From Adiantum capillus-veneris (taxonomy: Eukaryota > Streptophyta > Polypodiopsida > Polypodiales > Pteridaceae), in the NCBI GenBank assembly GCA_014529385.2, contig CM043953.1, forward strand, positions 61,753,872 through 61,817,871: a DNA stretch of 64,000 nt. Direction: 5' to 3'. The notes under the pieces were generated by a model. The model was not told where the DNA came from. It searched no databases and saw nothing but the letters and a program-made list of their open reading frames with translations. Made by a program: the position numbers and the translations under genes. Shown one piece after another: positions 1 to 11,250 of the stretch (positions within the stretch are counted from its first letter, which is position 1; every line of letters begins with the position of its first letter).

Positions 1-1902
1 CAAAAAGGGTGGCTCCACTCACTTGTATGGATTGAAATCCCATGATTGGCATAAAATCCTTCAGGTAAGAGTAGAACAGTTTGTGGTGTCTATGTGTCCT
101 TATATATAGGTTGACATTCACTAAGATGTTTTATTGCTTGTAGTTTGTACTTCCCATAACTATTAGTGGTTATGGGGACACTAAGGTGAAGGCTGCAATA
201 TTCAAAGTGGGTGAGATTGTGAGGTAATGGGTTTTTTCCAAGTACTATATCATGTTGGGCATGCATGACCTTTGGAAATTTTTTTCATCGACTATATAAC
301 GTTTTCCCTGTAGATTTGTGAGCTCCAAGGAGATAGAAGTAGAAGCCATACCAGTAGCCCATCAGCTAGCAGTAGAGGCAGTGTGTGCTATTGAGGATGC
401 ATTCCCACGTACAATCCTTGTTAGACAAATACACCTATTGCTTCACCTTGTTGAGGAGATTGCCATTTGTGGGGTGGTTCACTCTAGATGGATGTTCTTC
501 TTGGAGAGATTCTTGAAGACTTTAAAGGATTTTGTTAGATTGAGGTCACAACCGGAGGTATGCAGAATAAATACAATATAGATAGCATTTATACGCTATG
601 GAGTTACTAATAAAAATATGTGGTTTTAATGTTTTTAGGCGAGCATGGCAGAAGGTTGGGTGGTGCAAGAGGCATTTGTGTATGTCTCACAGTATCTCAT
701 CACAGTGGGTCCATCATTGCCTCGTCTGTGGAGTGAAGAAGAGGATCCTAGGAAGCACTCAACCATTCCCAGTGGAAAAGGCTCACTCTTGGTCATGGAT
801 AGAGAGTTTCATGCCATAGTCAACAACTACTCTTTACTCAATGCCACTATCATGACCAAATGGGTCAATATGTACTTGGAAGCCCGCGCAGCTAGAGAAA
901 GGGATAGAGATGAATGGAAGAGGTCCCACGGAGGTAGACATGCACCTCCTTTTCCTAAAGAGCTTGCAAAATATCCTGACTTGATTCAAGTAGAGTGGAT
1001 CCATAATGCCATGACCAATGCCAAAGCACAAGGAGAACAAATAAGCCCTAAAGAATGGGAGTATGCGTGAGGATGCTTGCGCAAGGTGAGTGTGTATATG
1101 TTATGTATGCATGTATGCAAATCACGTAATGAAATGCGATGTAACCTCTTATGAATTGTGATTGTAGGGTCTCATTTTGAACTCCATTTGGTCCGAAGGC
1201 CGACATTTTCGCACCCGCAAGATAGATGAGCGTCGGACCACTAATGATTGTGGCGTGATGGGAAACTTTGACACAACAATAGATGAGGTCAGATATTGTG
1301 GTACTATAGAGAGAATAATCAAAGTGGATTTCAGATCTTTTCACAAATTCCTCTTTGAGTGTCAATGGTTTGCGGGTGACGTCAAAAGACATGAAAATGG
1401 GCTCATTATGGTGGATTCCACCCAATTCCATCGGGGAAAAACTGACAACTTGGTGTATCCTAGTAGTTGCGAGCATGTAGTTTAGGCTATGTGCAATTAA
1501 CTTAAATTAAAAATTTAAGTTATGTATATCACCTTATTCTTAGTGTGTGACGTACAGGTCTTTTATGTGCCATGTATATATCAAAGAAGACTTTGGTATG
1601 TCATTCCAGTCACGCCGCGGGGTAGATCTATCTTTGCAAAGACGGACATTGAGCCAGTAATTGATCCCATCATACCATCACCACAAGATGCAGAGGAAGA
1701 TGTAGTAGAAGTTGAAGAAGGTCAGCCAAGCCTTGCAAATAGTCATCGTGAGGAGGAGGAAGAGGGAGAAAGCAATGATGATTCTACAGGAGGTGATGGA
1801 AAGGAGGAAGAATCTCTAAATTTGTTTATTGATTTGAATACTATGGGTATAAATATGGATGATCCTAGTGCTTGTAGAGATCTTATACAAGATGAGAATT
1901 AA
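1..1902 (+). pseudogene. CACTA transposase (tnp2 type), C-terminal half, spliced, one premature stop
   Basis: Six exons can be followed with GT-AG borders: 1-64, 144-223, 314-557, 639-1085, 1168-1476 and 1558-1902. Exon 1 encodes the LKSHDWHKILQ motif and exon 2 a short stretch matching FILPVAIEG in the other copies. Exon 3 has the DUF4218-like core with HSRWMFFLERF, and exon 4 continues with SMAEGWVVQE. Exons 5-6 match the DUF4216-like region (GRHFRTRKID, CQWF, LWYVIP) and an acidic tail. Family members supply the cut-and-join transposase of CACTA elements. An in-frame TGA at about 1068 sits where CACTA3 reads Arg (EYSRGC), as expected from CGA to TGA decay at a CpG. The 558-638 intron is absent at the same place in CACTA2 and CACTA3. 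The N-terminal half is outside the window. Confidence 0.85.
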
Positions 1903-2140
1903 TAAAACTCTCCATTCTTTCACTTGGTGTAGTATATGATTAATTTGCAAATGTTTCGTTATGTGCTTATGAATAGTATTTGTAATGGTTTTGTTGTGAG
2001 TTCAATGATTTCTGTATAGAATTTTTAGAGTGAAAGAGAGATTAAGTGAAGTGAGCAAGCATTCTGGAGAGTGTAGGAGTTGTATTGGATTTAAATGGAA
2101 ACCCGCGGGAAAGGGAGGGGGAAGGGGGTCCAGCCTGTCT

Positions 2141-2299
2141 TAGCGGTAATGTGAGCGGCAATAATCGCGGAAATTTACGCGGAAATATTTGCGGTAAAGT
2201 TCCGCTTCAGCATCAAAAGGATTCTCTCTCCTCATTTTGAATTCCTCTCTCTTGTTTTGCGGTAATGGCCCGCGGTAAACACCACGATCTCTCATAGTG
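2141..2299 (+). repeat. CACTA1 subterminal repeat array and terminus
   Basis: GCGGTAA, GCGGCAA or GCGGAAA units start near 2143, 2155, 2167, 2179, 2191, 2259 and 2272, with an inverted copy near 2202, before the CATAGTG end. The first five are spaced about 12 bp apart. In CACTA elements such subterminal repeats bind the accessory TNPA-type protein. That role is known for En/Spm and is inferred here. Confidence 0.6.
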
Positions 2300-2384
2300 A
2301 TTGTCACGCATAGGCAGGCATGGGAAGGGAGGAGGGGGACGATGGAAAAAGATGTAACGGAACAACAAGTAGAGAGGAAGAAAG

Positions 2385-2387
<3 letters not shown>

Positions 2388-2481
<94 letters not shown>
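2388..2481 (+). repeat. (GA)n microsatellite
   Basis: An uninterrupted GA dinucleotide run of about 94 bp lies just outside the CACTA1 end. Open frames through it only encode RE or SL repeats and are not genes. Confidence 0.97.
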
Positions 2482-2483
<2 letters not shown>

Positions 2484-2993
2484 ACGACGAGGAAAAATTC
2501 AAATCTTGGCCTCCACTTCCTCCTTCTTCAGTGATCCTTGCATTAGTTTGTGCCATGTGGCACATGGAAATGCAAGGAGCTTTAGAATATAGTAAGATGT
2601 CAACAATTCATCATCCTTTTAACACATACAGACTATAGGAAGGAAGATTTTTTCCCCCCCACCATGTGACCATAAGTAGCAACGAATAAAAAAGGATATC
2701 ATGGGGTTTCCACCAAGGAAGGAGCCCTATCATAGCAGTCCCCTTGACCACCAAGCTAGGGCACCCATATCTACACCAGATAAAAGGAGCTAGTAGAGTC
2801 ATCTTTTCTTCTTCTTCTTCTTCTACTTCTTCTGCTGCTTAACAATCTAATAGTGCTAGTGTCAATCTCATTATCCTTAACAATATGAATGATGAGGTCT
2901 ATTTTTTCCTCCGGATCATCTCTTGTAATCGGCTCAGGCAGAGGACTATCTTGCATCTCCTTCATTAGGCTCTCAATCTCTTTTGTTTTCTCA
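2482..2993. other. No recognised gene
   Basis: I see no gene here. It holds a short TTC-rich stretch (about 2800-2835) and a 13-bp motif GGAAGGAAGATTT near 2640 that recurs in the foldback at 2994-3092. A short minus-strand frame at 2771-2965 ends in an arginine run from the TTC repeat and is not convincing. Confidence 0.4.
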
Positions 2994-3092
2994 ATCCATA
3001 CATTAAATTAGTGCACAAAGGTAGAAATCTTCCTTCCCAATAGTGATGGGAAGGAAGATTTCTACCTTTCTACACTAATTTAATGTATGGAT
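2994..3092. repeat. Near-perfect foldback, 46-bp arms, 7-base loop
   Basis: The left arm (2994-3039) and right arm (3047-3092) are reverse complements at 44 of 46 positions, separated by ATAGTGA. A transcript from either strand would form a long hairpin. It may be a small foldback MITE or a small-RNA precursor. No CACTA-type termini or clear target duplication are visible. Confidence 0.9.
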
Positions 3093-3209
3093 ATTATTGC
3101 ATAGCACTAGCTTTCCATAAGCCTTCTAGTCAATGGATGGTATAGAATATACAAGTATCATCTAGGCTCAGCTTTAAACGGTTAATTGAGAAATTTTATT
3201 TACTAATGC

Positions 3210-3210
<1 letters not shown>

Positions 3211-3258
<48 letters not shown>
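3211..3258 (+). repeat. (AG)n microsatellite
   Basis: An AG run of about 48 bp, ending in a short G run. Confidence 0.97.
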
Positions 3259-3263
<5 letters not shown>

Positions 3264-3647
3264 TCTTTTGGTTGGAATAAAATGCACAAAGGAACATATA
3301 GGCCATATTCAGGGGAATTTTTAGATCATCACTGCCTATAATTCACAAGCTTTCCATTTGTCTTCAGACCATGACCCTTATGACCAAAGCATCTTAAAGG
3401 ATAGCTCATGAACTCTAGATACATTCTCTTGTACCTTGCATAAAAGCCCTAGAAAGCTTGAATTTTCATTTAGATGTCATCATTTCCAATATTTTAGCAA
3501 TCTTCAAGGGAATGAATATTGCATTTAGCCTACATGTACTTAAGTAAATCCAAATATCCTCCATTCCATCAAATCCTTGAGCTGCAAGGTGCATGAGAAG
3601 CATGTGAGATAGTCGCTAATGAAGCAAGAAGCAAAAGAAAAATGTGA
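3259..3647. other. Non-coding, nothing recognised
   Basis: AT-rich sequence without a sustained frame or clear repeat. It may be decayed sequence of element B, but I cannot show this. Confidence 0.3.
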
Positions 3648-4633
3648 TCACTCCAAGAGCTTAGGATGATATGCCATGATCAATAATAATAACCACTCTA
3701 GGAGCCAAGGGTAATATGCTATGATCACCTTTTTGATGTTCCTTGTTTTCTTTCTGAAAGATAGATATCTACTCGTGATTTTTTCTTTGACACAATAATG
3801 TGCATCTATTTGCATCAGAAACTGTGTTTTGCTAGAAACAGATGGCATAGTCCTAGATTTCAAGTTTTTGGTGTCTCTTTTTCTTCTATACCATTTTTGC
3901 TTCCTAGGTTTTTGGTTTGGAAAGTCCAAAAACTTTTCCTCTCATCCTTTTTTGAGTAATTTGACTCTCACATGTTCTTTTTTTGACCCTGAATCATCAA
4001 CTGAATTTTCTTCAAACTTGTCTGTGTTATCATAATAGAGGTTTGAAAAGGATTGTTGAGCTTTCAGACTTTCACTAAGTCCTTAGGTTCCTGAACTTCA
4101 TCTTCAATGTGAATGGTTGAAATCATTTGTATGGAAATTATTTCATAGCCATCCTCATTGCAAAATTGAGTAGGCCAGTAAGTCCTTAGGTTCCTGACTT
4201 CATCTTCAATGTGAATGGTTGAAATCATTTGTATGGGAATTATGTCATAGCCATCCTCATTGCAAAATTGAGTAGGCATAGATGTATTCACACACACATC
4301 CATTGTTGCCAAAATTTGAGTCCACTCAAATGGCTCAAACAAATGCTCCGGAAAGGGTTCAAGTATATATGCTTCATTTGTGCAATCCATATCTAAAATA
4401 CATTCTTCTCATTTTAAAATCCCGTTTTCTCAGCCTCCACACATCCAAATAGGCATGTCTTTGTTTAATCAAGATGGAAGCTTTGTTTCAGCTAAAGAGA
4501 CTGAGTCAAATTTTTCAGTGGGTGTTTTCATTACATCTATATAAGTGTGATCTTTCAAATTAGCCTTTGTAATTGATCCCACTTGCTTCAAATACAGGCA
4601 ATTTTTTCCCCAATCCTGAATGAGTTGTACTTG
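3648..4633 (-). pseudogene. Element B, distal half: end of protease and downstream linker
   Basis: On the minus strand the first bases after 4633 continue the retropepsin gene that begins at 15661. The ILGRPF-like flap motif is at about 15250, then the reading passes through the ACTTG target site into VQLIQDWGKNCLYL at about 4633-4590. Downstream frames (4469-4666, 4064-4390, 3648-3929) look like a decayed Pro/Lys-rich linker, including a basic KPRKQKWYRRKR patch. No RT or integrase of B is recognisable, so B is truncated or too decayed to the left. The continuation across element A is strong evidence that A landed in B. Confidence 0.65.
4076..4281 (-). repeat. Tandem duplication, about 103 bp x 2
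   Basis: Copies at 4076-4178 and 4179-4281 are nearly identical; one has a single-base deletion and there are a few substitutions. On the minus strand both are read in one frame and give two copies of a segment containing FCNEDGY and STIHIEDEV, 34 residues apart. The duplication lies in the decayed linker of element B. Confidence 0.9.
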
Positions 4634-5572
4634 TGTTGGCGGATACACCGCAACAAACGTCAGCACAACGAGAACTCACCTAACAAGATTTGTCAGCTAA
4701 GGACGAAGCTTGATCCGCAGGCGCATGGAAGCAAGCATAGGGTGTCAACCTACACTCGACCGACTATTGACTACTTCTTATAGAGGTCTCTACCCAATGT
4801 CTAAGCTACAACCTTCAAGAGTACACGAGAGGAGATTTCCCACAACACTTTCAAGAGCCAAATACCCATCCAACGTTCTAGAAACGCTACAGAACTTGAG
4901 GGAAATCCTATTAACACCAATAGGTCACTCTCCCTAAGGTCCATTATCCAAAACCCCAACCCTACACACCCGGTGCAAAATCACGTAGGATGTCTTGTTG
5001 AAATTTATAGATCGTCGTTTCCAAAAACTAAAGTGCCTAATGTGTAGCTCTACTCAATGAGAACGTGTGGATATGCTGAACTGCAAAAACGGATAACGTA
5101 TGCTCACCGAATCACCAGATATAGCTCGTGGGTATATCTTGCGAAGCCGGGCTGTACACATGCAATGTAGATGTTGGTGCATATCTCTCTTCGGGGGCAA
5201 CACGCTGCACTTCTCCGCACTCAATTCTGACCACCAGTGTGCGCGTAGCGTCAAGATAAACCTCTCACTCTCTCTCGCACACAGAGTACGCTCAACTCAC
5301 ACAGACAAAAACTTATAAAAAAATGACAAAAGGGTTTTTTTGCATTAAGGTCAAAAGTGGTATAATTACCTTACAATCTCAAAGCCTAATGTTCCAATTT
5401 AACCATTTACTCAGTCTGAATGTCAAAAATGGGATACAATTTGAAAGCTTCTGCAATCCCCACTATTTACAAAGGTGAAATCATGGTTTCTTCTCAATTA
5501 AGGAATAATTACAAAGGAAATTAATATCCCGCCGGGCAATCATCCTCCTTTGAGTGTGTGCAGCCGCTAACA
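4634..5572 (-). repeat. Element A 3' LTR (939 bp)
   Basis: Read on the minus strand it starts TGTTAGCGG and ends CCGCCAACA, a 9-bp imperfect inverted repeat typical of LTR ends. Its first ~100 bp are nearly identical to 15133-15231. The outer flank is the ACTTG target site and the inner flank is a G-rich tract. Confidence 0.85.
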
Positions 5573-5612
5573 CTCCCCCCTCCTAGATCATGTCGTCCCC
5601 GACATGAAAGTA
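5573..5612 (-). other. Polypurine tract and end of the element A coding region
   Basis: On the minus strand AGGAGGGGGGAG directly precedes the LTR start at 5572, the normal position of the primer for plus-strand DNA synthesis. Just upstream is a short hairpin, TCATGTCG/CGACATGA, and a frame ending FHVGDDMI-stop. Confidence 0.75.
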
Positions 5613-5698
5613 GAGCTGCTTCTTCAGTGGAGGCTTTCGCGCATCTTCAGAAGAGACTCATACCGTGCATGCTGGGCCAGTAATGTACGACCGAATAT

Positions 5699-8600
5699 TT
5701 ATGTATAGATGGTGAAGAAACCGGTGTAGAAGGATTCTTCAAAGTCCTGGAGATGGTATGAGGGAAAAAACATTATTCGCTGAGAAAGGGCATGTATCAC
5801 CTCATGGGAAGGTTGAGCAGACAATTCATATGCACATCTATATATGTCTTGGAAGAAGAATATGTTTTCTGTTGCCTGTCCAGGTTTAAAGGTTTCAAAA
5901 ACTACCAGAAGGGTTTTACAGATTTTCCTGAGCATGATGCAAGAGAGGTCAGGCCAGCCAGTGAACAATTTAATGGCACCCGTTAGGGTTTTCACCATGT
6001 ATTGCTCACTCATTCTCTCGTTTGCCTTCAAGCCTGGCATCTTTGGGTAGTTAAGCCACGTTGGGTGGCTTTTCTTCAGCAGCTATTGTTCTTTCCAGGT
6101 CCGCATCCTTGGTAGAGGGCAAAAGCTAAGGTTGTCTCTGATTCTTTTAGGCGCCTCTACTAGATGAACTAAATACTGTGGGTATTTAGTTAGCCATGCC
6201 TTTCTCCATTCAGGCTGAGAGTCCACAATAAGCTTAACTCCTTCTGGTTTGGAGATATCTTCTTTTTATAGTGGCACTATTGGCTCCTCTTTAATCCGCT
6301 TGTTTATTGTAGCAGCTTCATACTTGAGAAGAGGATATGGGAGAGAGGGTTGTAGCCATTCATGTCGAACGACATTTGCATCTAACTTCTGGATGGTCAT
6401 AGACTTTAATACACTGTGCTCCCACTCCATTGATTCTTTGGTCATGTCTTTTATTGCCGTTTCTATTGCCTTTTGTAGATTTTCTTCTTCTTCTTGTGTT
6501 AGATCCTGGGGCTCTTGGGATGGTCCCACAAGGATGGTCCCACAAGGATGTCCTCTTGCATTGTGGTGTTAGATCCTAGGGCTCTTGGAATGGTCCCACA
6601 AGGATGTCCTCTTGCATTGTGGTGTCCACTGGATCTGACACATTGTCTATGTCAATGCCGTCCATTGTTGCTGGCCGTGTGCTCAAATGTGGCTCTTTAG
6701 TCTGCTGTTGGCCTTTCAGCTCATCAATCTGCTTCTAATATGCTTTCTTTTCCTGTTCAGCTTGATCCCCCATGTTCACTAAGAGGTCATTCAATTCAGC
6801 ATTGGCTTTTTCGGCCTCTTCTAGCTTCCTCTTGGTGTCTTCATTTTCTGTTTGCATCCTCTTTAGATCCTCGTCCATCTTATTTTTCAAGGCTTCTAAC
6901 TCATCTTTCATGGCCTTGTTCTCATCTTCCAAACGGCTTTGCATCACTAGGGAGCCCTCGGCCAGCATCAATCTTTGTCTCTTCTCTAGTGTCAACTCCT
7001 TTTGGAGTTCCTTCATCTATCTTCACTTTCATTTGATCTTTTAGCTCTATCACTTCATCCTAGCTTGCCTCATGTTCTAGCTCAACTTTTTTCTTAGCAT
7101 TCCTCAAAGTTTCCACTTCTTTGGACTCATCAGCAAGCTGGAGTGTCAAGTTGTCCCTTTCTTTCTCCGCATCTGTCAGTGACTTGTTGATTTTTTTGTA
7201 CTCCTCCTCTTCTCTTTGAAGCTTTTGGTCTGCTGCCTGACTCTGTCTTTCCATCTCTTGGCATCTTTTTAGTGCCGCGTCCAGATCGGCTTGTAGCTTG
7301 GCTTGCTTCTGTGTGTTCTTTTGGTCCAGCTTTTGCAGTGAGTCCACCTCGGCTTTGATATGAACTTCATTTGTTTTGAGATTATCAATTTCAATCTCAG
7401 TGGCCATAGACCTTGCTCTGAGCCCAGTGAGTTTTTGCATCACTTCATCCCAATCATTGGTTTGTGGCTGTAAATCCACTATCTGTGGCCATTTCCTTCA
7501 ACTCCACTAACCGAGGGCTCAGCATATATTCTTTGGGTCTAGTGTTCGACAACTCAAAAGATGCATTAGCTGCCTCTTCTCAAGAGTATCTAGCAGTTAA
7601 CAGATCAAGAAATATTCTATAGTTTTTTTCTTCTGGATCTGGCTTCTCATCTTTTGGCTCAACTTCTGCCTTATGCTCTTTCTCTTTGTCCTTCTCTTCC
7701 TTGGAGTCTTGTTGCCCATCAGGTTTGTTCAACTCCTCTTTCTGACGGCGGGTTTGGGGAGGACTAAGAGGAGGTGGTGATGGTGGAGGGTTGGATTCTT
7801 GGCTTGATGGTGGATTTGTTTGCTTCTTCTTGAAATCCCGATCTGCCTTTGTTTTTCTCTCTCTTTCTTGGCCTTCCTGCTCTTCTAGTAGTTGCCGTCT
7901 CACATCACCAACCTCTTCTTCTGTAAAAGGTATATTTGGTATATTCTCCGCTGTAGCATCTAAGATCTCAAAATTCTTGATATAATCTTCAAACCAATCC
8001 CTTTGAGTCCTTCGAAATTCATGATATAATCTTCAAACCGATCCCTTTGAGTCCTTCGAGATGATCCAGAAATAGCCTCAAGTGTGGCTTCCATAGCTCA
8101 CTCAGATCCCCTTTTAGCGCTTTTTACTCTTTCTAGCCTTGCTTCTTTTTGTGACTTTGTTTCCATTACTCTTTCTAGCCTTGCTGCTTTTTGTGACTTT
8201 GTTTCCTTTACTGGCACCTGTAGAGTTTCTTTCTTTCCCTTCTTGGGCTCTAGTGGCGCTTCTAGCATTGTCTCTAAGCAGCGCTTCAACCTTGTGGCTA
8301 CTCTTGGCACCTTAGGAGGTTCCTCTTCTTTGTCTTCATTCAACTTGAGCCAATCATTTTGGGAGGGAGGTAGAGGCCAATTTCCCTTGGCATACAATGC
8401 TCCATAGATGACTTTGGTTATCAACTCACTAGGCACAATATAGGTGGGATTTTTGGTCCCGATCTTCACAAGGTTGTCGTGAATGTAAGCGGCATAGTTT
8501 ATCTCCTTTGGTTTGCTCTTCTGCATCTCCCAGGTGAAAGTGTGCAATAGCTCCAGGCGGCATCCTGTATTTCTGTGGCCGCTTGGTACACATGTGGAAG

Positions 8601-9119
8601 TACTGATTGTATAGTTGGCTCATGATGGCCACCTTCGGGTTTGCAATATCTTCAAATGTATAATTATTCTTCTTTTCCAAGTAGACCTTAATGTCATCTC
8701 GCCTCTTGGCCACACTGTCTCATGCATGCCGTCCTCTTTGATTGTGGTGACAAATTCCCACACTCTTTTAACATCAATCGGTGCTGGCAAGGCTTCAAAG
8801 TAATTGTGGAGATCCAATTTCTCCAAGTAGTCCCCCATCTTGCTCCTACGAAATTCATTGAGCTCTTGAGGTATCATGGTTAGCTCTACTGCATTCCCTC
8901 CGGATCTTGAAGCACTCCTTGGTAGATTCTCAGATCATTGGTTTCTAGTAGGTCATCTTGAATCCAAGTGCTTGTGACCTTCAGGGTTCCCTCTGGGATA
9001 ACAAAAGGCTCCACTTCTTCTAAGTAGTCCTTGATGGTCATCCTCTTCTTCTTTGCATGTGACTTTGTAGCAAGAGGCCACAGAAATACAGCTATGCGGC
9101 CACGCGTAGTAAACATGTC
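5699..9119 (-). pseudogene. Long unidentified ORF of element A with coiled-coil middle (broken)
   Basis: A chain of minus-strand frames covers about 3.4 kb: 9119-8886, 8877-8620, 8713-8429, 8547-8098, 7903-7580, 7479-7060, 7016-6735, 6529-6266 and 6040-5699. Overlaps and gaps imply several frameshifts and stops. The first part is globular (IKDYLEEVEPFVIPEG, INYAAYIHDNL). Then come a Lys/Glu/Pro-rich region with two near copies of ETKSQKxARLERV, a heptad-rich coiled coil (about 7480-6735), and a C-terminal part (WPDLSCIML, FFQDIYRCAYEL) reaching nearly to the polypurine tract. I do not recognise the family. It could be a gag-like protein of a non-autonomous element, or an extra ORF next to the 3' LTR. 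The often-read start near 9146 is GTG; the first ATG in frame is near 9119. No membrane segment or signal peptide is evident, so I do not call it an envelope protein. Confidence 0.5.
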
Positions 9120-9149
9120 CCGTAGCTGCCATGGATCCTGTTGCACTCA

Positions 9150-10250
9150 GTAGTCCAAAGTTAGCATTTTTTACAGATTAGCTGATAAAATGAGTTCTGT
9201 CTACCCAAATGACTTGAAAATTGAAATAAGAACTCAAAAGGGACTAGAGAAACCATGCATGTGCCCATAGTAGACTTTTGGTTGAAAGTAAGCATGTAGA
9301 CATCCTACGCGTAGGATGTGTATTTTCTCTGACTTTGATGAAACTTGACAGGCTTGTGGCCCTTGACTTGTGCAACATGGGTATGTACTTGGAATTTGGG
9401 TTGGACATCAAAAAGTGCAATTTTGAGCAGATTTAGGCTTTTGGCTGACAAATTGGGTAGGATGTCCTAAATTGGTGGCAAATGATATTCAATTGGTTTG
9501 AAATTTGATATATAAGCTTCTTATACCATGTAAAAGACTCCCATGAAGTCAATTCCTACAAAGAAGGTCAAAAAGGACATTTAGACATCCTACGTGCAGG
9601 ATGTCTATTTCATAAATTTTCATACTTGACCACACAGTTAGATTGGCAATGTGCTAATGAGTATATTCTGCAAGTTTCATGTGATTTGGACTAGTTTTGG
9701 TAGGTCTATGACCCATTATTGCCTCTATGCTCTGAATTTCTGTTTTTTCATGCATATGAGGTCAACTCTTGTCCAAATGTGATGAAACTTGATGGCTAGC
9801 ATCTATAAGCTATGTAGAAGCTGTGTATGAGGTGAGATGTTGAGTTTGGTCCCCAAACATGGCCTTGAGACATCCTATGCGTAGGATGTCTCTTGATGTA
9901 TTTTTATGAGAAATGCTACTAGTATATGCCCTGAGCCCCCCTCAGTCCCCTTTAAGCCTTATTTCAATAAAAAAAGTCAAAAAGATAGATAGAAACTCCT
10001 TGTTTGGCTTTCAGAGCCTCTGAGTTGTTTTCTGACTCTTGGAGTGCTTTTCGGCGATGAAATTTCTTGATGTTAGTCTTCATAGCTTCATGGTTCCTTG
10101 AGGATCCTTTTTCCCAATGGTTTTTTGCCGCCTTTGTCCATTCAAGAGTGGTCTCCTATGATAGGGTAAACCCCCTTTGAAGCCTTATTGCTTTTGGGTT
10201 AACCGTTAGGTGGCCACCTCTACTTGTAGGTCTCTACTGCCCGTTTTCCG
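9150..10250. repeat. Non-coding leader with three 20-bp palindromes 285 bp apart
   Basis: ACATCCTACGCGTAGGATGT (perfect, 9300-9319), a variant at 9585-9604 and another at 9870-9889 lie exactly 285 bp apart start to start. A partial copy (GGTAGGATGTCCTA) is near 9461. Between them, TGAAACTTGA-type words recur at about 9339, 9500 and 9782. The 285-bp units are otherwise only weakly similar. No gene is visible. Confidence 0.75.
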
Positions 10251-11110
10251 TGTGAACCCTACACTAGTTTTCGCAACAAAACATCAAACATACGTGAAAA
10301 TCTCAAGGTGGTGAGCCTCCCTCTCATATCTGGAGCCTGTCGGGTGGTCGTGCGCGTCGTAGAAGCAACTGGAAGTTCGGTTCGCTCTAGGTGGCAAGAG
10401 CTCTCTCTCAAGAAGGAAATAGTAGAAATGAGCTCTAAGTGAAGTGAAAAAATCTTATAATGGGGGTCCCCGAACCACATTCTATGAAATTTGACATGTG
10501 CTCCCAACTCTTGCGAGATGCGGTTTAGGCTCAAAAAGTTCTTGAGCTGGACTTCGTTTATCCAGTTTCCGAGAAATTTGACGTTTCGGTCAAAATTTGG
10601 CCAAAACACGCATGCCGCTCCATTCACTTAATTGCACCCCCATTGTACCATAGATTGTCCTATAGTCACTGATTATCCCCATATTTTTTGTTTCTCATTA
10701 CAACCATATTTCACCTCCTTTTTGTATTTTTGAAGTTTTTCTACCGATAATTAGTAAAATTCAAAATAAACCCAAAAAACCCTCAAAAATATCACCGCAA
10801 AACACTGTGTACACTCATATGCAATTTTTATGGCCGGATTTCTTCATTTTACCAATATTTTGCTCAATAAATGGCTATTTTTACATATATACACACACCT
10901 AGGACCTAATCTGGCATTTGGCCCCATAAACTTGTAGATTCGTGTTTTGTAAGGGCATATGTAATTAGGTTAGTCCAGAAATTTTCACAATAAAAAAAAA
11001 ACCCTTCAAAATAGTCGAAAAACATACCCTTTTTTTTTCTTTTCACCTTCATTGGGTCCGCATTGAGAATGCCTCCCCCCCTCCTAGTCGGAGTTCTCCT
11101 AGATGACAAG
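10251..11110 (-). other. LTR-like non-coding sequence after a polypurine-like tract
   Basis: On the minus strand a tract AGGAGGGGGGAGG (about 11074-11086) follows the end of the protease/WxPK block, as a polypurine tract would before a 3' LTR. The next ~800 bp are non-coding, with U3-like AT-rich sequence and then a GAGAGAGAGCTC stretch near 10400. This suggests a 3' LTR of a further nested element, but I could not find a matching second copy or exact ends. Confidence 0.35.
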
Positions 11111-11250
11111 GTATCGCCTTGGGGTATGTGCAGTGCATAGGTTTAAAATTGTGCTAATGCGCGGCCTTGGAATGTGGCCCTATTTGATGCATACTCAGTC
11201 AATGCATGGAAAAATTAATGTTGTGCGAGATGAGGGAATAAGCAAGAAGC

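Larger units (their letters stand above)
1..2299 (+). mobile_element. CACTA1: 3' part of a CACTA (En/Spm) DNA transposon
   Basis: The region holds the C-terminal exons of a tnp2-type transposase followed by a terminal array of short GCGGTAA-like repeats. It then ends in CTCATAGTG, whose reverse complement starts CACTATGAG, the expected CACTA terminus. The 5' end lies left of the window, so the partner terminus and target duplication cannot be checked. The end sequence differs from that of CACTA2 and CACTA3, whose ends carry CGTCGCTATA repeats, so this is a separate family. The terminus call is an inference from the motif and repeats. Confidence 0.7.

Noticed and set aside
5699-9119. Envelope protein of element A
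   Set aside because: The position would fit, but no signal peptide, transmembrane segment or cleavage site is visible.
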